Source of the DNA: Aptenodytes patagonicus
Taxonomy: Eukaryota; Chordata; Aves; Sphenisciformes; Spheniscidae
Reading direction: 5' to 3'
DNA length: 64,000 nucleotides
NCBI RefSeq assembly: GCF_965638725.1
Contig: NC_134961.1
Location: 5,610,641-5,674,640 of the forward strand
In this document: in pieces, positions 34,267-47,100 of the stretch
Layout: each line of letters begins with the position of its first letter
Position numbering within the stretch: position 1 is the first letter of the stretch
Notes under the pieces: generated by a model
Told to the model about the DNA's origin: nothing
Database searches by the model: none
The model's input: the letters and a program-made list of their open reading frames with translations, nothing else
Program-made: the position numbers and the translations under genes

Positions 34267-35936
34267 ATGTCCTTCTGCTCCTTCCTCGGGGGCGAGGTGT
34301 TCAAGGACCACTTCCAGCCGGGTGAGCGGCGCCGGGGGCGCGGGGGGGGGCTCCCCGAGGGGTCTGTAGGTTCCCCGTGGGGTCGGGGTGGGGTCGGGGG
34401 GATCCCCCCGTGGGGCCGGGGGAGGGGGTGGGGGCGTCCCCCGCAGGGGCTGCGGACCCCGGGGTGTGTGTGGGGTGTGTGTGGGGGGGTGGGTGTCCTT
34501 CCTGTGGGGCATCCTCCATCCGCGGGGACCGGGCTGGGGGTCCCCTCTCTGGGGTCCTTGTTGGGGGGTCCCCCCCCATGGGGCTGGGGGGGGCGCTGCC
34601 TACAAAAGTGGGGCTGGGAGGGTCCCTGTAGGGGCTGGCTTGGAGGGGACCCGTCCTGCAGAGGAGCCCCTATAGGGGATGTGCGTCCTGCCCCGTGGCC
34701 CACGCGGGCAAAGTCCAGCACGAGTGTCCCATGTCACCCTGCTGACATGTCCCCACCGCTCCCCCCCCCCCCCCCCCCCCCCCCGATCTTTGGCAATCGC
34801 TGCTGGGAGCCGGCCGGGGAGCAGTGCCCCCCAGCACTGACCCCTCTCCTGCCGCCCTCCCCAGGCATCTACGTCTGTGCCAAGTGCGGCCACGAGCTGT
34901 TCTCCAGCCATGCGAAGTACGAGCATTCGTCCCCGTGGCCAGCCTTCACCGAGACCGTCCACGAGGACAGCGTGTCCAAGCGCAAGGAGCGGCCGGGGGC
35001 TTTAAAGGTGCCGATTCTGAAACCCTTGGGAAGCAGCAAAAAAAATCCCACGGGCTTTTTTTTCATGAGCCTGTCTGCTGAGAAAGACGGCTTGCTGCCG
35101 AACCCTCTCCTTGCATTTCTAGGTGTCTTGTGGCAAGTGTGGCAACGGGCTCGGCCATGAGTTCCTCAACGACGGGCCGAAGAGGGGGCAGTCCCGCTTC
35201 TGAATATTCAGCAGCTCGCTGAAGTTTGTCCCGAAAGGTACAGGCTGCGGCTTGGCAGCTGTTTCAGCCCACGTAGTTATTTTTGGTGAAGCTGCTGATA
35301 GCCAGGCCACGCCGTGCGCGATGCACTGCTTTCGGCGGGGCGTAGCTGGCAGCTCCGATAAGCCAAGGAGCCACTCGCATCCTCAACAAATCTCGCATGC
35401 CTCAGTCTGCTCAGCTGGCGGCTCGGCAGGGGCTCCCTGACCTCCCACGGTGAAATGCAGAGTGTGCTGGAGCTCCTGGATGCGGCCGCAGGTCTCCGCG
35501 TGTCCGAGGGGCGGCTGAGCGTTGGGGGGTTTTCCGCTAGTGGTGCGAAGCGAGGGCAGGGAGCTCCTGCGGTGGCATAAACGGGGCTGGGAGAATTTGC
35601 TGGTTCACCCCTCGTGGAAGTCAGGTGGGAGCTCTGAATATTGCAGCTGCCCTACGGGTAGGGAGCGGGTCTGTGGGGAAGGGCAGGGCCTCTCGCCGTT
35701 GTGGTTGTCATGCTGTTTGCTTCCCCAGAGTCAGAAAAAGACTTTGGGAGTCTAGGCCGAGTTTAGGGCAGCACCCCGGCCACGACTTGCTGTCCTGCTT
35801 CTCGGACTGCGATGGTTGTGAGATGTTAACTGCGTGTAGCAAAATAACCATATAAAAGGGGCTGGGGGTTCTGGAACATTGATTTTTTCCTCCCCCTCTT
35901 TTAGGCAAAGCAGACGAGGACCTGAAGGAGAAGTAA
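34267..35936 (+). CDS. MSRB1: MSRB1, methionine-R-sulfoxide reductase B1 (selenoprotein)
   Basis: Reduces methionine-R-sulfoxide in proteins, including actin, in cytosol and nucleus. Exons: 34267-34321, 34865-35007, 35123-35237 and 35905-35936 (stop TAA 35934-35936), joined in phase to 114 aa; human is 116. It begins [19 protein letters not shown]. The two zinc CxxC pairs are CAKC and CGKC. The core [15 protein letters not shown] is followed by an in-frame TGA at 35201-35203 (codon 93) and then [21 protein letters not shown]. That UGA is the catalytic selenocysteine of the family (Sec95 in human), not a stop, because conserved coding sequence goes on through a spliced final exon and a SECIS lies in the 3' UTR. 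Ordinary gene-finders would end the protein at 35203. Confidence 0.97.
34761..34784. repeat. Poly-C tract (24 C) in MSRB1 intron 1
   Basis: An uninterrupted run of 24 C about 80 bp before the acceptor of MSRB1 exon 2. Confidence 0.9.
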
Positions 35937-36327
35937 GCGAGCTGCTCTACTTGGTACACTGCTCTTGGGCTGATCCTGCGTTCACACCTTGGGGTGCACC
36001 GTCCGGTCAAGAGGGCACTGGGAGCAAGAGAAACCCCAAAGAAGCTCCTGGTTTCCCCTGGCCGGTTCCCTCCTCAGGGCTGCTCCGATTCGGGGTGCTG
36101 GGAGGAGCACGGAGGAGGCGAGGGGATAACGGGGTTGCTGAAGCTCTGTGCTTGCTGGGTGGTGGGTTGTGTGACCTGCGCCTGAGGGTGTTTCACACAA
36201 GTTGGGGTGATGCAAAGGCTACAGCTCTTCATTTTACCCGTCCTTACCCCCTCCCCAACCGTCTGTTCTCCCCAGCATCCTCGCCTCTGCCGGTAGCAGC
36301 TACTGCTGGGTCCTTTTGGTTTTGTCC

Positions 36328-36333
36328 ATTAAA
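36328..36333 (+). terminator. Possible early MSRB1 poly(A) signal (ATTAAA)
   Basis: ATTAAA, the commonest variant signal, lies about 390 nt after the MSRB1 stop. A transcript ending here would lack the SECIS at 36547-36614 and could not insert selenocysteine. Use of this site is unproven. Confidence 0.35.
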
Positions 36334-36546
36334 GCAGCGCGTGTGCCTGCGGTCCAGCCGCTGCTGAGCTCTGGGGCGGTTTTGCTCTTGACTTCAGCCC
36401 AGCCAGGACGCTCTCCAGATCACAGCCAGGAGGGGCCGATTCTGACGTGGCACCGATGCAATCCAGAGTCGCTCCGCTGGCATTTCCAGGGAGCTGGATT
36501 AGCTGAGGTCAGAGTCTGTGTTAATCTCTGGTGCTATTCTGGGCTG

Positions 36547-36614
36547 GGATCATGGTATGAATTGCTCTATATAAACCCTTCCAGGGTGCTAGGGCAAGGA
36601 TGATTTTATGATCC
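36547..36614 (+). promoter_or_regulatory. SECIS element, type II, of MSRB1
   Basis: Helix I pairs GGATCAT (36547-36553) with ATGATCC (36608-36614), 7 bp perfect. The core ATGA is at 36557-36560 and its GA partner lies in GGATGAT (36598-36604), forming the non-Watson-Crick quartet. Helix II pairs TTGCTCTA (36562-36569) with TAGGGCAA (36590-36597), 8 bp with one G-U. Twelve bases after ATGA the apical AAA (36573-36575) sits in an internal bulge. A short extra helix CCC/GGG (36576-36578 with 36584-36586) tops the stem, which defines type II. All hallmarks and spacings of eukaryotic SECIS elements are met. It directs UGA recoding at codon 93. Confidence 0.88.
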
Positions 36615-37223
36615 TGCTAGACAGCATCCAGGTATTTCACCCCTCTACCCATCCTGCACACAGCAGAGACAGTTCTAGATTTCTCATGTCCTCTGGGCTT
36701 GATTCTGACTTGGCCTTACACCAGATTTATCACTCTGCTATAAACCCCAGTGGCACTAGCGGTTCCTCCTTGCTGTGCACTGGTGCAAGGGAGGCCAGAA
36801 TCGGGCTCACGGGCTACGCTTTGCACAACTCGGGCTTTGGGAATCACGTCTGCATTTCCTCTGCGCTCGGAAGGGCTGCGACACTGATTTCTCCTTAATT
36901 CAGCATCTGATTCGTGGCCTTCCCTCCCTGTCCCAGAAACCAAATCCTCCTCTGAAATCAACACGCAAGGATTTTTGAAGACAGCAAAGCTTTTGCTGAC
37001 CCGTGGGTCTGGTGGTGCAGCTCTAGTGCAACGCGTGAACGGTTTGGTGAGGCTGCGCTGCCGGCGCTGTTACGGTGCGGCTGTGCTCAGGGGCACGTTA
37101 GAGGCTTTTCTCTGCATGTATTTTGCCTCAATCCCATCATTACGAGGGCACTGATAAAAATTGCAACGCGCCAGCTCATTACCAGCAGTGAGCTTCAGGT
37201 CTTGTACCTCTCGCAATACTGAA

Positions 37224-37229
37224 AATAAA
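37224..37229 (+). terminator. Probable main MSRB1 poly(A) signal
   Basis: AATAAA is the first canonical signal after the SECIS. The transcript would end near 37245, just before a T23 tract (about 37260-37282). This gives a 3' UTR of about 1.3 kb. Confidence 0.6.
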
Positions 37230-37289
37230 GCACTGATTCACTGTGTTGGAGAAATAACCTTTTTTTTTTTTTTTTTTTTTTTCCCAAAA

Positions 37290-40200
37290 GCACTAATGAT
37301 GGCACCCTGGTGCATCTGCCCTGGGATTCCTTCTCTGCTTGGTTTTCCAGTTTTGGATGCAAGGATGCGGGGGCTGCGCCGGTGGTGGGATGCGTGCAAG
37401 GCAGGCACAAATGCAGGTACAAAGCCCTGGCCAGAAAGCTGAGAGCAGATTTCGTCTGGAGTCTATCTCCAGCTGTGGACCCGGTGGCCTGAGGTGTGGA
37501 CACAGCCTGTCTTGCACCCAGCGTGGTCTCGCAACCCAAAGGGTTGGCCTGAGGTTGGCGCGTGTGGTTTTATCCTGTATCTGTAACCGTTACCCCAGGT
37601 TTTGCCATGGGAAAGGGGGATGCTGATGCATTGGAGGCCTTCAGGCATTCCCGGGGTCAAAACTTCCGTTGGGGAAGGTTTCCTTTTCGCTCCAGTTAGC
37701 ATTTTTGCCCAGCTGAAGCTGGTTTTAGGTTGTTTCATAGTGTGTTCTTAGTACCGTCTGGGCTGGCAGGATCTTCTGGGCAGAAGGGATATGAGTTTTA
37801 GCGGTGCCTCACGATAGTTTCCCCGCATGAAGCTGCCTGCAAGACTGGAAGCTGCAACCCTTCCCTGCCTCCCAGAGGTCTCTTCGCCCCGGCAGGGTTG
37901 GATAGTGGGTTCATGGAGGCTGGAGACTTGAGCTGGGCTTTGCCAGACTCCAGTTCCCTCCTCCAAGGGGATGAAGTCTGCTCTGGAGCGCAGGAGCCAG
38001 CGCCACGTCTCCCTCCTGCCCTGCCGCTGGCTCGTGCCCCGTGGCATCGCCCTCGCCGCCTTCCCCGTGTGCGGGACGACCTCCGGCTCTAATTACTAAT
38101 CAGGTTCCAGCCTGAAGGTTCAAGCTGCTTTTCAACCGATTAATCCTCTGATCTGCTGCTTGGCCCCTGGCCTGGCCACCTCCACGCGAGCCCCGGAGGG
38201 CAGGACCTGCCCCTTTGCTTCCCACCCTGGAGCACCGTGGGACTGTCCGTCCCCGGGACACCTCCCGCCCCGCTGCCCCCGGCGCTGGGAAGGAAGGTAT
38301 TTTTTGGGGTGGTTTCCCCTGAGACGCTGCGGTGGAAGGAAACCTCCTTGGGAGTGCCAGCATCGAGGGGACGGCGGTGATTCCTCCCGCTCGTGGGGGG
38401 CTCTCCGGCACCGTGTGCCACGGGGGACGCAGCCACGCTTCCACGCCGCCTTGCAGTTCGCGGACGCAGGCACGGGAGGGTGCAAGTGCTTTTCCTAACC
38501 CTTCCCCAGAGCGTTGCGGGGAGGGAAGGACGCGGCTGGGGTGGGCACGGCAGTGGCCTCGCCTTCCCACCCTTGCAGCGACGAGAAGGAAAATTACCCG
38601 GAGCCAAAAAAACTCAGGATGGTTTAAATAGGGATGGGACGTTTTCCTGGAAATCTGGCCGGAGCCACCAACGCCAGCAGGGATTTTGGCCAGGGGTATC
38701 GGCAGCACCTGGTGCTAAGGGTGCAGGATGCGACCCTGCAGGGCAGATCCCATCCCTAACCCCTTCCTAGCTCCGCCGAGCACCCCCAGCCATCCCGGGC
38801 ACCGTGGGGTCCCTCGTCCTTCCCCGGACCGCTGCGGGTGCTCGGGGCCGGGGGGAAACCTGCTCTGCCCTTCCCTCGCTCTGCGGCACCGGGCATCCCC
38901 ATCGCCTACGCTGGGCTGCGGCCAGTCCTTCCCCTCATTCATCCTCATTTTATTATTACACTAATGACAATTCTGGCTTAATAAAAGGATTTTGCTTAGT
39001 TGGGCAAAAGTGGCCTCACATCAGCGACGCGGGTTTAATGACAGAAATTGAATTATGTTACCAGGCCGACGCAAACTTCCCTGGTTGTTTAAAAAATCAT
39101 TAATTTCCTCCGCCGTAGCCTCCAGCTGACCTCCCTTTTTAATTTTTTAATTTTTTTATTTGCATGCCATGAAGAGGACCTGCCTCTTTGACCCTCCTCA
39201 GGATGGCTCCGGCAAAGCGGCCAGAACACAGCGAGATTTAGATTAATTTTCCTAATAAAGACGACAAGCCCTATAGAAATTACGTTACGCAAGGAAAAAG
39301 AAAATGACCTGGAGGCATTAGGAAACTCTAATTACCATTATTCCTTGGAGCCAGCACGGCGGGAGGAGCGAGCCGGCTGGCCAGGCAGTCCTCCGCGTGC
39401 AGCCGGCTGCTTTCACCTGAAATTTTCACTCGTGTTTCAAGTGGGCTGCCCGGCCTCGCAGGGACGGCTCCTTCTTTTCTGTTTGTGTCGTTTTATTTAA
39501 TTTTACCCTTTGATCGACAGTTTTTCCCACGCCGGCTGAGCCCACGGGCTTCCCCGTGCCGGCAGGTCCGTGGGCATGGTGGCACGCCGAGGGCAGGAGG
39601 ATGCATCTGGCTGTAAAAATGCACCGAGACCCCAAAGCAGCGCTTTGGGGGTTTTACACGTTGGGGCGTCCCTTGGGGCAGGGAGCACAGCCTGATTTGG
39701 GGTGCTCTCGCACAGTCGGGCCCCGGCAAACAGGCACCTTTGGCCCCAGCCGCGACCCCGAGCCGTGCCAAGGTCCCGTCCCGGTGATGGGCAATGGAGC
39801 ATCAGTTTGCTTAAAAGGGATTATTTGAATTCCTTTTGGGGCTGTGAAAATGCAATAAGGGCCGGAGCTGGTTTTGTGTCAATTACAGAAAACAAGGTGA
39901 TGATAATTAAGAAACCGCTACACGCCCCTGATTTCCCCGAGACGCGGGGGGCTGTCGGGTGGCGAGGTGCCTCCCCATCGGCCGCCTCGCCCGCTCCGTC
40001 CCGGGGAGCTCACCTGTCTCTCAGCACATCCAGCAGCAGCTGGAGAAAATTAAAGGCTTATTCCACTTCAGTCGCCGATAATAACTTCATCTGTCGCTAT
40101 TCTGGGCTGCCTCCCACCCCGAGACGCTGCTCGCCGGGCGGGGGGCAATCGCTGACCTCGTTCCTGAGGTTTGTTTAATCCGGTTGAACCTCCCAGAGCC

Positions 40201-40900
40201 ACGAGGTGGGGAAATTTGTTTTCGGTTTGTGGTGCATATTAATTAGGGAGATAATGACTGGAAACATTCAGAGCGAGTCTGAGCGCGCCAGAAAAATGTT
40301 TAGCCCAAGGAAAATTTAAATCTTTCTCTTTTTTTCCTTCCCCGGCTGTTGAGATCTCACTTTTTAAGGCAATTAGTGAGGGTTTATTTGTTAATCAGTC
40401 ATACTTATACGCTTGCTTTGGGGTCTTATCTCACGCTCCCAAGTGCACATCGCTTCTAATCATGATCTTCACTTTTGATGTGGGAGATACCTGTCCCGGG
40501 ACGGCTGTGCGTGCCGTGGTGCAGGCATGCTCCTGCGCTCGGCAGTGGATGCCGGCTGCACCAGGACACGGCGTGGGCTGATGGTGGTGCTGCCCTTCCC
40601 GTGCCCAAAGAGCCGTGTCTACAGCAGGCTCCATCCTCAGCCCAAGCGTATCCCAAGTTTTCGGGGGTGGCTTTCCCTGCGTGGATATCCCAGAGTCTGC
40701 CCAGGGTGGGACAAATCACCCCCAGCCAAAACTTCCCATGCTGCGGGCGCAGCCAGAGCCGGTGCCAGCCTCTGAAACGGCAGTGCCGGCGCAGGGATGC
40801 CTGCAGCGCTCCTGCCCTCCCCGTGCCCCGGCGTGGAGCTGGATGAGCCATCCCCAAAACACATCGCCCCTGTGGTCCCTGGGAAAGGCCCCGCCGGGGA
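37290..40900. other. Gene-poor region, first part, with AT-rich islands
   Basis: No supported exon. AT-rich islands stand out from the GC-rich background at about 38940-39310 and 40190-40450. The first has AATCATTAATTTCC, GATTAATTTTCCTAATAAAG and CTCTAATTACCATTATTCC; the second has GCATATTAATTAGGGAG and GGCAATTAGTGAGG. Such blocks resemble conserved homeodomain-rich enhancers, but conservation could not be tested. Confidence 0.4.
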
Positions 40901-40914
40901 AAGCTGCTCTGGGA

Positions 40915-41045
40915 TGTGCCGGCATCGGTCCAGCCTCGCGCCAGCATCTCTCCAGCCCTGTGCGAGCATCGGTCCTGCCCTGTGCGAGCATCGGTCCAGC
41001 CTTGGGAGCATCGGTCCAGCCCTGCGCCAGCATCGGTCCAGCGCC
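40915..41045. repeat. Short tandem array, about 21-bp unit
   Basis: Five to six imperfect copies of a unit like GCATCGGTCCAGCCCTGCGC lie head to tail. The copies differ by small substitutions and length changes. Confidence 0.85.
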
Positions 41046-41119
41046 GCGGCTGCTCCCACGGCCGCCCCGATGGGCCACGACCTGAAAACCCACCGGTGGC
41101 AGGTGATGGCCAGCCGGGG

Positions 41120-44100
41120 CTCTCCTCTCTGCCGAGCCTCGTGGCATGCGCTTTTAAGTGCTACACTTTACTGTCTACAATAATGATTTGTTGCTTGTAA
41201 AACCACCGTGATTAACTACAGTTTAGCCTCCTGGTTTCATGTCTTATCATGTTTCATCTCACACAAAAGACATTTACAGTCTATTTTCAACTTCAAAGCA
41301 AAAGCTTCTTGCGTGAGCATTAAGGAAGGCAAATATTTAAGCAGAACCTGTATGGTATTAGTGTCTCTTGATGTTCCCTGCTGAGTAAGGATTGATGGCT
41401 GCCTCAAAAGGCAGGTTTTTCCTATTGTTTTATACACCAGTGATTACTATTTCATGTTCCCACTGTTATATATTTGCTGGCTGGCACTGGCCTACCCTGA
41501 CAGTGCTTTCTTCGTGTCTTACATGTCCAGCTTTTTATGCACGTCACTATAGGAAGTGTGACTCTTGGCAGGGTCCTTTGGCCTTAGTGCAGCCTCCTGC
41601 CCGAGTTTTTTGAATTAAGTTCATCCTGATGGCGTTAGGGCTGATGGCATGTTCTGCTTCTCCGCCGATATCTCTGTCCTGTTGCCTCACGGTGCTCTGC
41701 CCCAGCCAGGACCCCTTCGCTGCCCCAACTTTTGGGTGGGTGCTCCCCACCCGGCCGTGCACCCGCCCGGATGGGGACAGTGGGGACGGCACCGCCGGGA
41801 CGGGATCCTGCAGCAGCAGCAGGGTCAGGCTGGATCCTGCCCTACTGTAGCCCTGCAGAGAAGGGGGGGATACGGATCAGGGGATAAGCCGCTCCCGTCC
41901 TTGGTACCACCCTCTGCTTGGTGCCCGTGCGGCACCGTCATCGCCCCAAGCCCATCTCGGCGCTGCCATCACCATGCAGCACCGCCTGTGCCGCCCCGGC
42001 GGGGTTTCACCTCCCCAGTGCCGGAGGAAGAAACGCCACGTTCGCACTGGACTCGCCAGCGCTTCTGGACCACAAACCCCGAAAAACCCCTGGGTTCCCG
42101 GCCAGCCTTGTCAGGGCAGGGTGAAAATAGCCCAGGACCAAATTCCTCCGCTTTGAACACGATGACACACTGGCGTGCATTTGTCTGAACGCTAAACATA
42201 TTAAGACCAGGAACTGTAAGGGACAGTTCTGCTTATCATCCAGCTCGGAGTTAATATAATTCAATTAGCATGAACAGTAAATATAGCTCGTTTTAATTTA
42301 GATGGAGGGGTTGCTGCAGCTCGATCCTTTAATTTCGGGAGTAGGAAAGCTGTGGGAGGACTGCCAAGAATTTCTGCAAAACCCACATTTTCTCCGGGGC
42401 CGCGGGCTCTTGCTCCGGGTGCTCCATAGCAGCGGTGCGGAGGCCACCTCCGAGGAGCCCGCGCGCTTGGCCGCGCGCTTGGCGAGCAGCAGCCAGCAAG
42501 GGGCTGGTCCTGGAGGGACCAGGAGGAGATGATGGTTTTGAACTGCATCGCTATTAGAAGCAAAATAAAGGCTGGAAAGCCACCAGCAGGGAATAAGCGG
42601 TGCAGTCTATTTAAAGAGGAAAAGATCAGCTCGGGAGAGACGCTGGAGACATGTGTCTTCAGGGCTGTGCTGCATTCTTCGGAGATTATTTTAAATGCGT
42701 GCATCTTTTCTGCATCACAGTCTATCTTTGTTCCCCTCTGACGTCTTGAGTCGGGGCTGGTATTTTATGGCTGTGGCTGTGCCTGCCAGCAGCACGACAG
42801 CTCTGCTGGAAATTAACTTCTCTGCGCTTTAAAAAAAAAATCTCACAGGCATAAAATTCAAAGTAAGAGATCGAACTAGTTAATCTCAGATTAATTTAAG
42901 CCGCTGGCTCTGGTGGGCGAAGTGTCAAGGCTCTGACGGGGATGCAATGCTCGGGAAACGCTCAGGGCAGGCGGGAGGTGCTGCCGCGTCCCGTGTCCAC
43001 CCGGCTGTCCGTCCAGGCGTGGGGGCATGGCACGCTGCATGGCGCAGCTCCCTGCCTTCTGTCCAGACAAGCTAACCCCGACCGCGGTGCTTTCCATCGG
43101 CCCATCCTGGACAGCAGGACAGAAATCGGGTGGCCTGCTCTTTTCCCGGGAAGTACGGCTCGAAGCGAGTGGGGTTTGTGGGTGCAAGCGTGCAAGCGTG
43201 CACAAGCACGTGCATGGGGCGAGGTCGGTGACGGGTCACAGGCTAATGAAGCTTGTGAAATACATCCTTCCCTGCTGGCTAGGCCAAGTGGAGTGTTTTC
43301 TATCATCTCTCCTGACATTACCGCATAACTTAGATTGCGCTTAATTAAAATAGCTCATTTAACTGATGGCTCCTAAGATGCAATACTGGAGATTGTCTGC
43401 TTTTCCTGCCCAGCCCACGCGCAGCAGAGGGATGGCAACAACTGGGCACGGTCGCTCCGGCGGGATGCAGGGGACACCGGCGGGGACCGGCTGCCTGTGC
43501 TGCTCCGGCTCAGACGGTGCTCGGATGGAAACAGGCACCGAGGGATTGCGGGTTTTGTGCTCAAAGAGCTTTTGAACCTCCTGGGTTGTTCGGTACCCGG
43601 TGTATCTGACCCTCCCTGTCCTCCAGCTCATCCACGAAGCGAGGTGGAGGCCAGCAGCCCCCATAGAGCTGGTCTGGGTTGTCCCATCACCCTACGGCGC
43701 TGCGGGATGGGAGCCGGAGGCTCTGCTGGTGCCGCCAGTGGGCTTGGCCTCGGCCATGCTTCCCAGCACGCCTCTGAGGTAGGGAGACACCCTCTTCTGT
43801 TGCATTGCCAAAAAGCTCTTATCTTTAACCACTTCTCAGGGTCCACAGGACCCACAGCGGGCCGGTTCATCAGGCTGGCTGTGTCAGCCTCCTGGCTCCT
43901 TAAAGCTCGCTGTAATTAATGACCTGCTAAAAAACAGCCTCAGTTTGAGCAATGGGCAAATATGTCCTTTCCCAGCCCAGAAGCACCAGCTGACGGGCAC
44001 GGAGAGCTCGGCCCTGCTTGCCCCGTTGCTTTGCAGAGTTGGATGCATCAGCTGAGGATGTGCCCGGCTCACCGGCGCGTGGACCCGTGCTGGAACTGGG

Positions 44101-47100
44101 CATGAGCCTGCTGAAAGCCCTGCAGAAACGGGGCACCGGGAGGCCCTTCCTGGGCACCGTGGGCCTGATCCTGCCTGCACAGCTGATGGGCGAGCAGGCA
44201 GTGCAGCAGGGAGGGCAGGGCAGGGCTGGGGCTGGGGACACTGATGGGGCTGAGTTGCTCCACCTGGGCTCAGACATCACCCAGAGCAGGGCTTAAAGGA
44301 GGGAGCAGCCAGACCTGGCCCCTCTTGGGATGAGCTGAGCTGTGGTTTGGGGCAGAGGCTGCTTGGGGGTCTTTGTCGATGCTGCAGCCCCAAGACCCTT
44401 CAGATGGAGATCGCTGGAGTCAGCAGGAGCAAACCCTCCGTCTGATGGCCCCATTCGGTGAGCAACTGCTTCGGCTGAACGGAGCAAAACCCCAAGACCT
44501 GATTTAAACATCAACCCTGAGCTGCATCCTCATCTTATGTGCTTTATTGTGTATTTAAAAAACTGAACAATAGATGCCGCATAAATGCTAATAAACATCA
44601 GGGTGAAATGTTGGCTGCGGGGTGGGAGCCGCAGTGCGGAGCCCCCAGTCTGGGTGGCGGATCCTGGGGGTGCTGCTCAGCAGGGCTCCTGCACCCCCTG
44701 CTCTGAATACACCCGCAACCCCTGATGAACACCCTGTTTTGTGGGTGCCTGAGTCTTCCAGAGAGCTGTGAGCCCGAGCAGGTCTTTGCAGGGAAACCGT
44801 ATTACTGGGGCTTGTGTCCATCCCTGGTGGGACCCACGCGGATGGCGATGGGCTGCCAGGGGAGCGGGAGGCATTAGAAAGGGGGACTGCAGCTCTCAGC
44901 TGGGTTTCCCATGGGAAGGAGGTTGCTGTGGTCTCTCAGGCTCTTTGCAAAGGGGTTTCCCTCTGGAGCATGGTGGTCGGTGCAGCCCAGCCTGCCGGTG
45001 GGACACGTTCCCGAGCCCTTGGGCTCCCCGGGGCTGAAGGAGGCTCCTTGCAAAGCTGGGTCACTGCTGGGGCTCCTGTGCCACACGGACAGGACAGGGC
45101 TGTGGTTTGCTGAGGGGTTTTTTTTTTGCTGTCTGCCTTGTTCCAGGTTAGCCTGGAAGTACGGTATTTATGGGGGGAAAAGAAAAACCCAATGGTTGCA
45201 TATTCCTGCATAGCCGAGGTCCCCGGGGCAGCGCTCTGCACACTGCAGGCCCCCGTGCAGCACATCCCAGCTGTGCCGAGCACCGGGTGGCACAGATGTG
45301 CCAAAACACCCGGCTGGAGCCAGGGCAGCCGCCCACATGTGCAGCGGGCTTTCTCGGCACGGGTGTTTGCGCGATGGGCGAAGATAAGCCTGGAGCGTTT
45401 CTTGTTTCTGAGGGATTCACTGGGAGCTGGGCTCCCTGCGAGGGGCGAACGCGAGACGAATGCCTCTGCCTTGATGCAGATTAAACTCAGGGAGATAACA
45501 AAAGGCTGTAATTTGCCAATACATGCTGAAGGGCGAGACGGATCGTGTCTTCAATTACAGCTGCTCACGTGCATGAGTTTCCAAAATATGCAAGGTATTC
45601 ATTTAATTTCTCCATTTGAGGCCAGCGCGGTATCCTGATGCTTATCAAACCCGTGGCTTGGACGTAGGCTCTGGGGAGGAAACGTGCTCTCACAGACAGC
45701 CCACGTCAAGCCAGGGCACTGCTTAAATCTCAAAAACTGCGCCCAAATTGAACCTGTATGTGGGCTTGTGCGGGTCGCTGATGGAGCAGGATCATTGTTA
45801 TCCAGTTTCGTCCAGGATCTGAATTTCTGCTTTGCATGACAGCAGGGGGAGAGATATTTTGGATCTCGGTATCCTGGGGAGGTGGGAACACCCGAGGGGA
45901 GCTGTGACCACCCCGAGCTCGGCCTCAGCCAGGCTGTGAGTGCCTCTCGACGTTTCCCAGGCTGTCCCCAGCATCCTGGGGATGGGGCTGTGGCTGGCGC
46001 CGAGGGTCCTGCTCTTCCACCGGCACTGCCGCCCCGCTCTCCCTGGGGAGCCGCTGCAGAGCTCTCCTGGTGTCCACCGGGAGAGGTCTGGCTGCAGGGC
46101 TCCAGCCCATGGGAAAGGTTAAATGACTGCAAACCATTAAAAAGTCTGTAAAATTAGTGACTAATTAGCAGCAACTGCAGTGTACATCATACCACGCTGC
46201 TGCTCCATGCAGGGACGGGTGCATGTGCGACACTGGTTTGATCCCCAGCCTGAGGCATTTGCGTTTGCTTGTAGCCCAGAGCTACCATCCTGTAATTGCA
46301 AAATTAGGGCAAAACAAGTGATTTGTTGCTACAAATTATAAGAGCAAATGGAAACACCTTCCATCAGAGCTCTGGCAAGGCAGACATCTGCCTCCTGGTG
46401 TTGCGGTCTGCAGGAGGGGAAGGGATGCACAGTGAGAGCGTGGCCGTGCCTGTACCTCCCGGACAGGACTGGCACTGCTTGGTCCAGGTGTCGGCAAAAA
46501 TGGGCCAAAGCTTAAGCCCCCTGCTCTATGCGTGGAGCACAGCACATAGCGATGGACGGACGCGGGCTGGAACTGGGGCTGGTGCACAGCCTGGTGTCCC
46601 CTGCCACAAAATCTGTTGTTCCCTGGTGCTGCGTGGAGGGATGAGCTGCCACAGCCCCCGATAAAGGCCCCCACTGCCTCTGCATTGCTGCTGGTGATGC
46701 CAGTCGGACATGGGTTATTTGTTGGTGAATTTATGGGGTTGGTATTTTCCCTTCCCTCTGCTCCGGTTGCAGGCAGCTTTGAGCCGGGCAGCCGCCGAGG
46801 CGAGCTGAGCTGAGGACTGCAAAGCATTTGCCGTAGAATCTGAAGAATTTGGAGTGAAACCCCCAAAGAAATTAAGGACAGATGGGTTACAGGGGAAAAA
46901 AGAAACCCGATTTCCTTCTGCTGCTCGGTGCCTGCCTCCAAGGCAGCCCCTCATCCCTGCTGCTGCTCTGTGCTGGCCATGGGGCTGGTCGGGCACCCTC
47001 CTGCATGCCGGGCGAGCCACCATGGGTGCACCGGCACCTCTGCCCCAGGGATGATGCCAAGCGGGGATGATGCCCCTGCAGCAGCCAGGGCCATCCCTGC

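Noticed and set aside
33130-35160. Frames of 300-440 codons around the MSRB1 promoter
   Set aside because: Made of Pro/Arg/Gly-rich translation of GGTGCC repeats and CpG island; no domain and overlapping MSRB1 exon 1.
35201-35203. MSRB1 ending at the TGA, or being a broken gene
   Set aside because: The family has selenocysteine exactly here, conserved sequence continues, and a full SECIS is present.
35940-36330. SECIS within the first 400 nt of the MSRB1 3' UTR
   Set aside because: TGA-containing hairpins there (for example near 36170) lack a good helix II and the apical AA at the right distance; the fold at 36547-36614 is far better.
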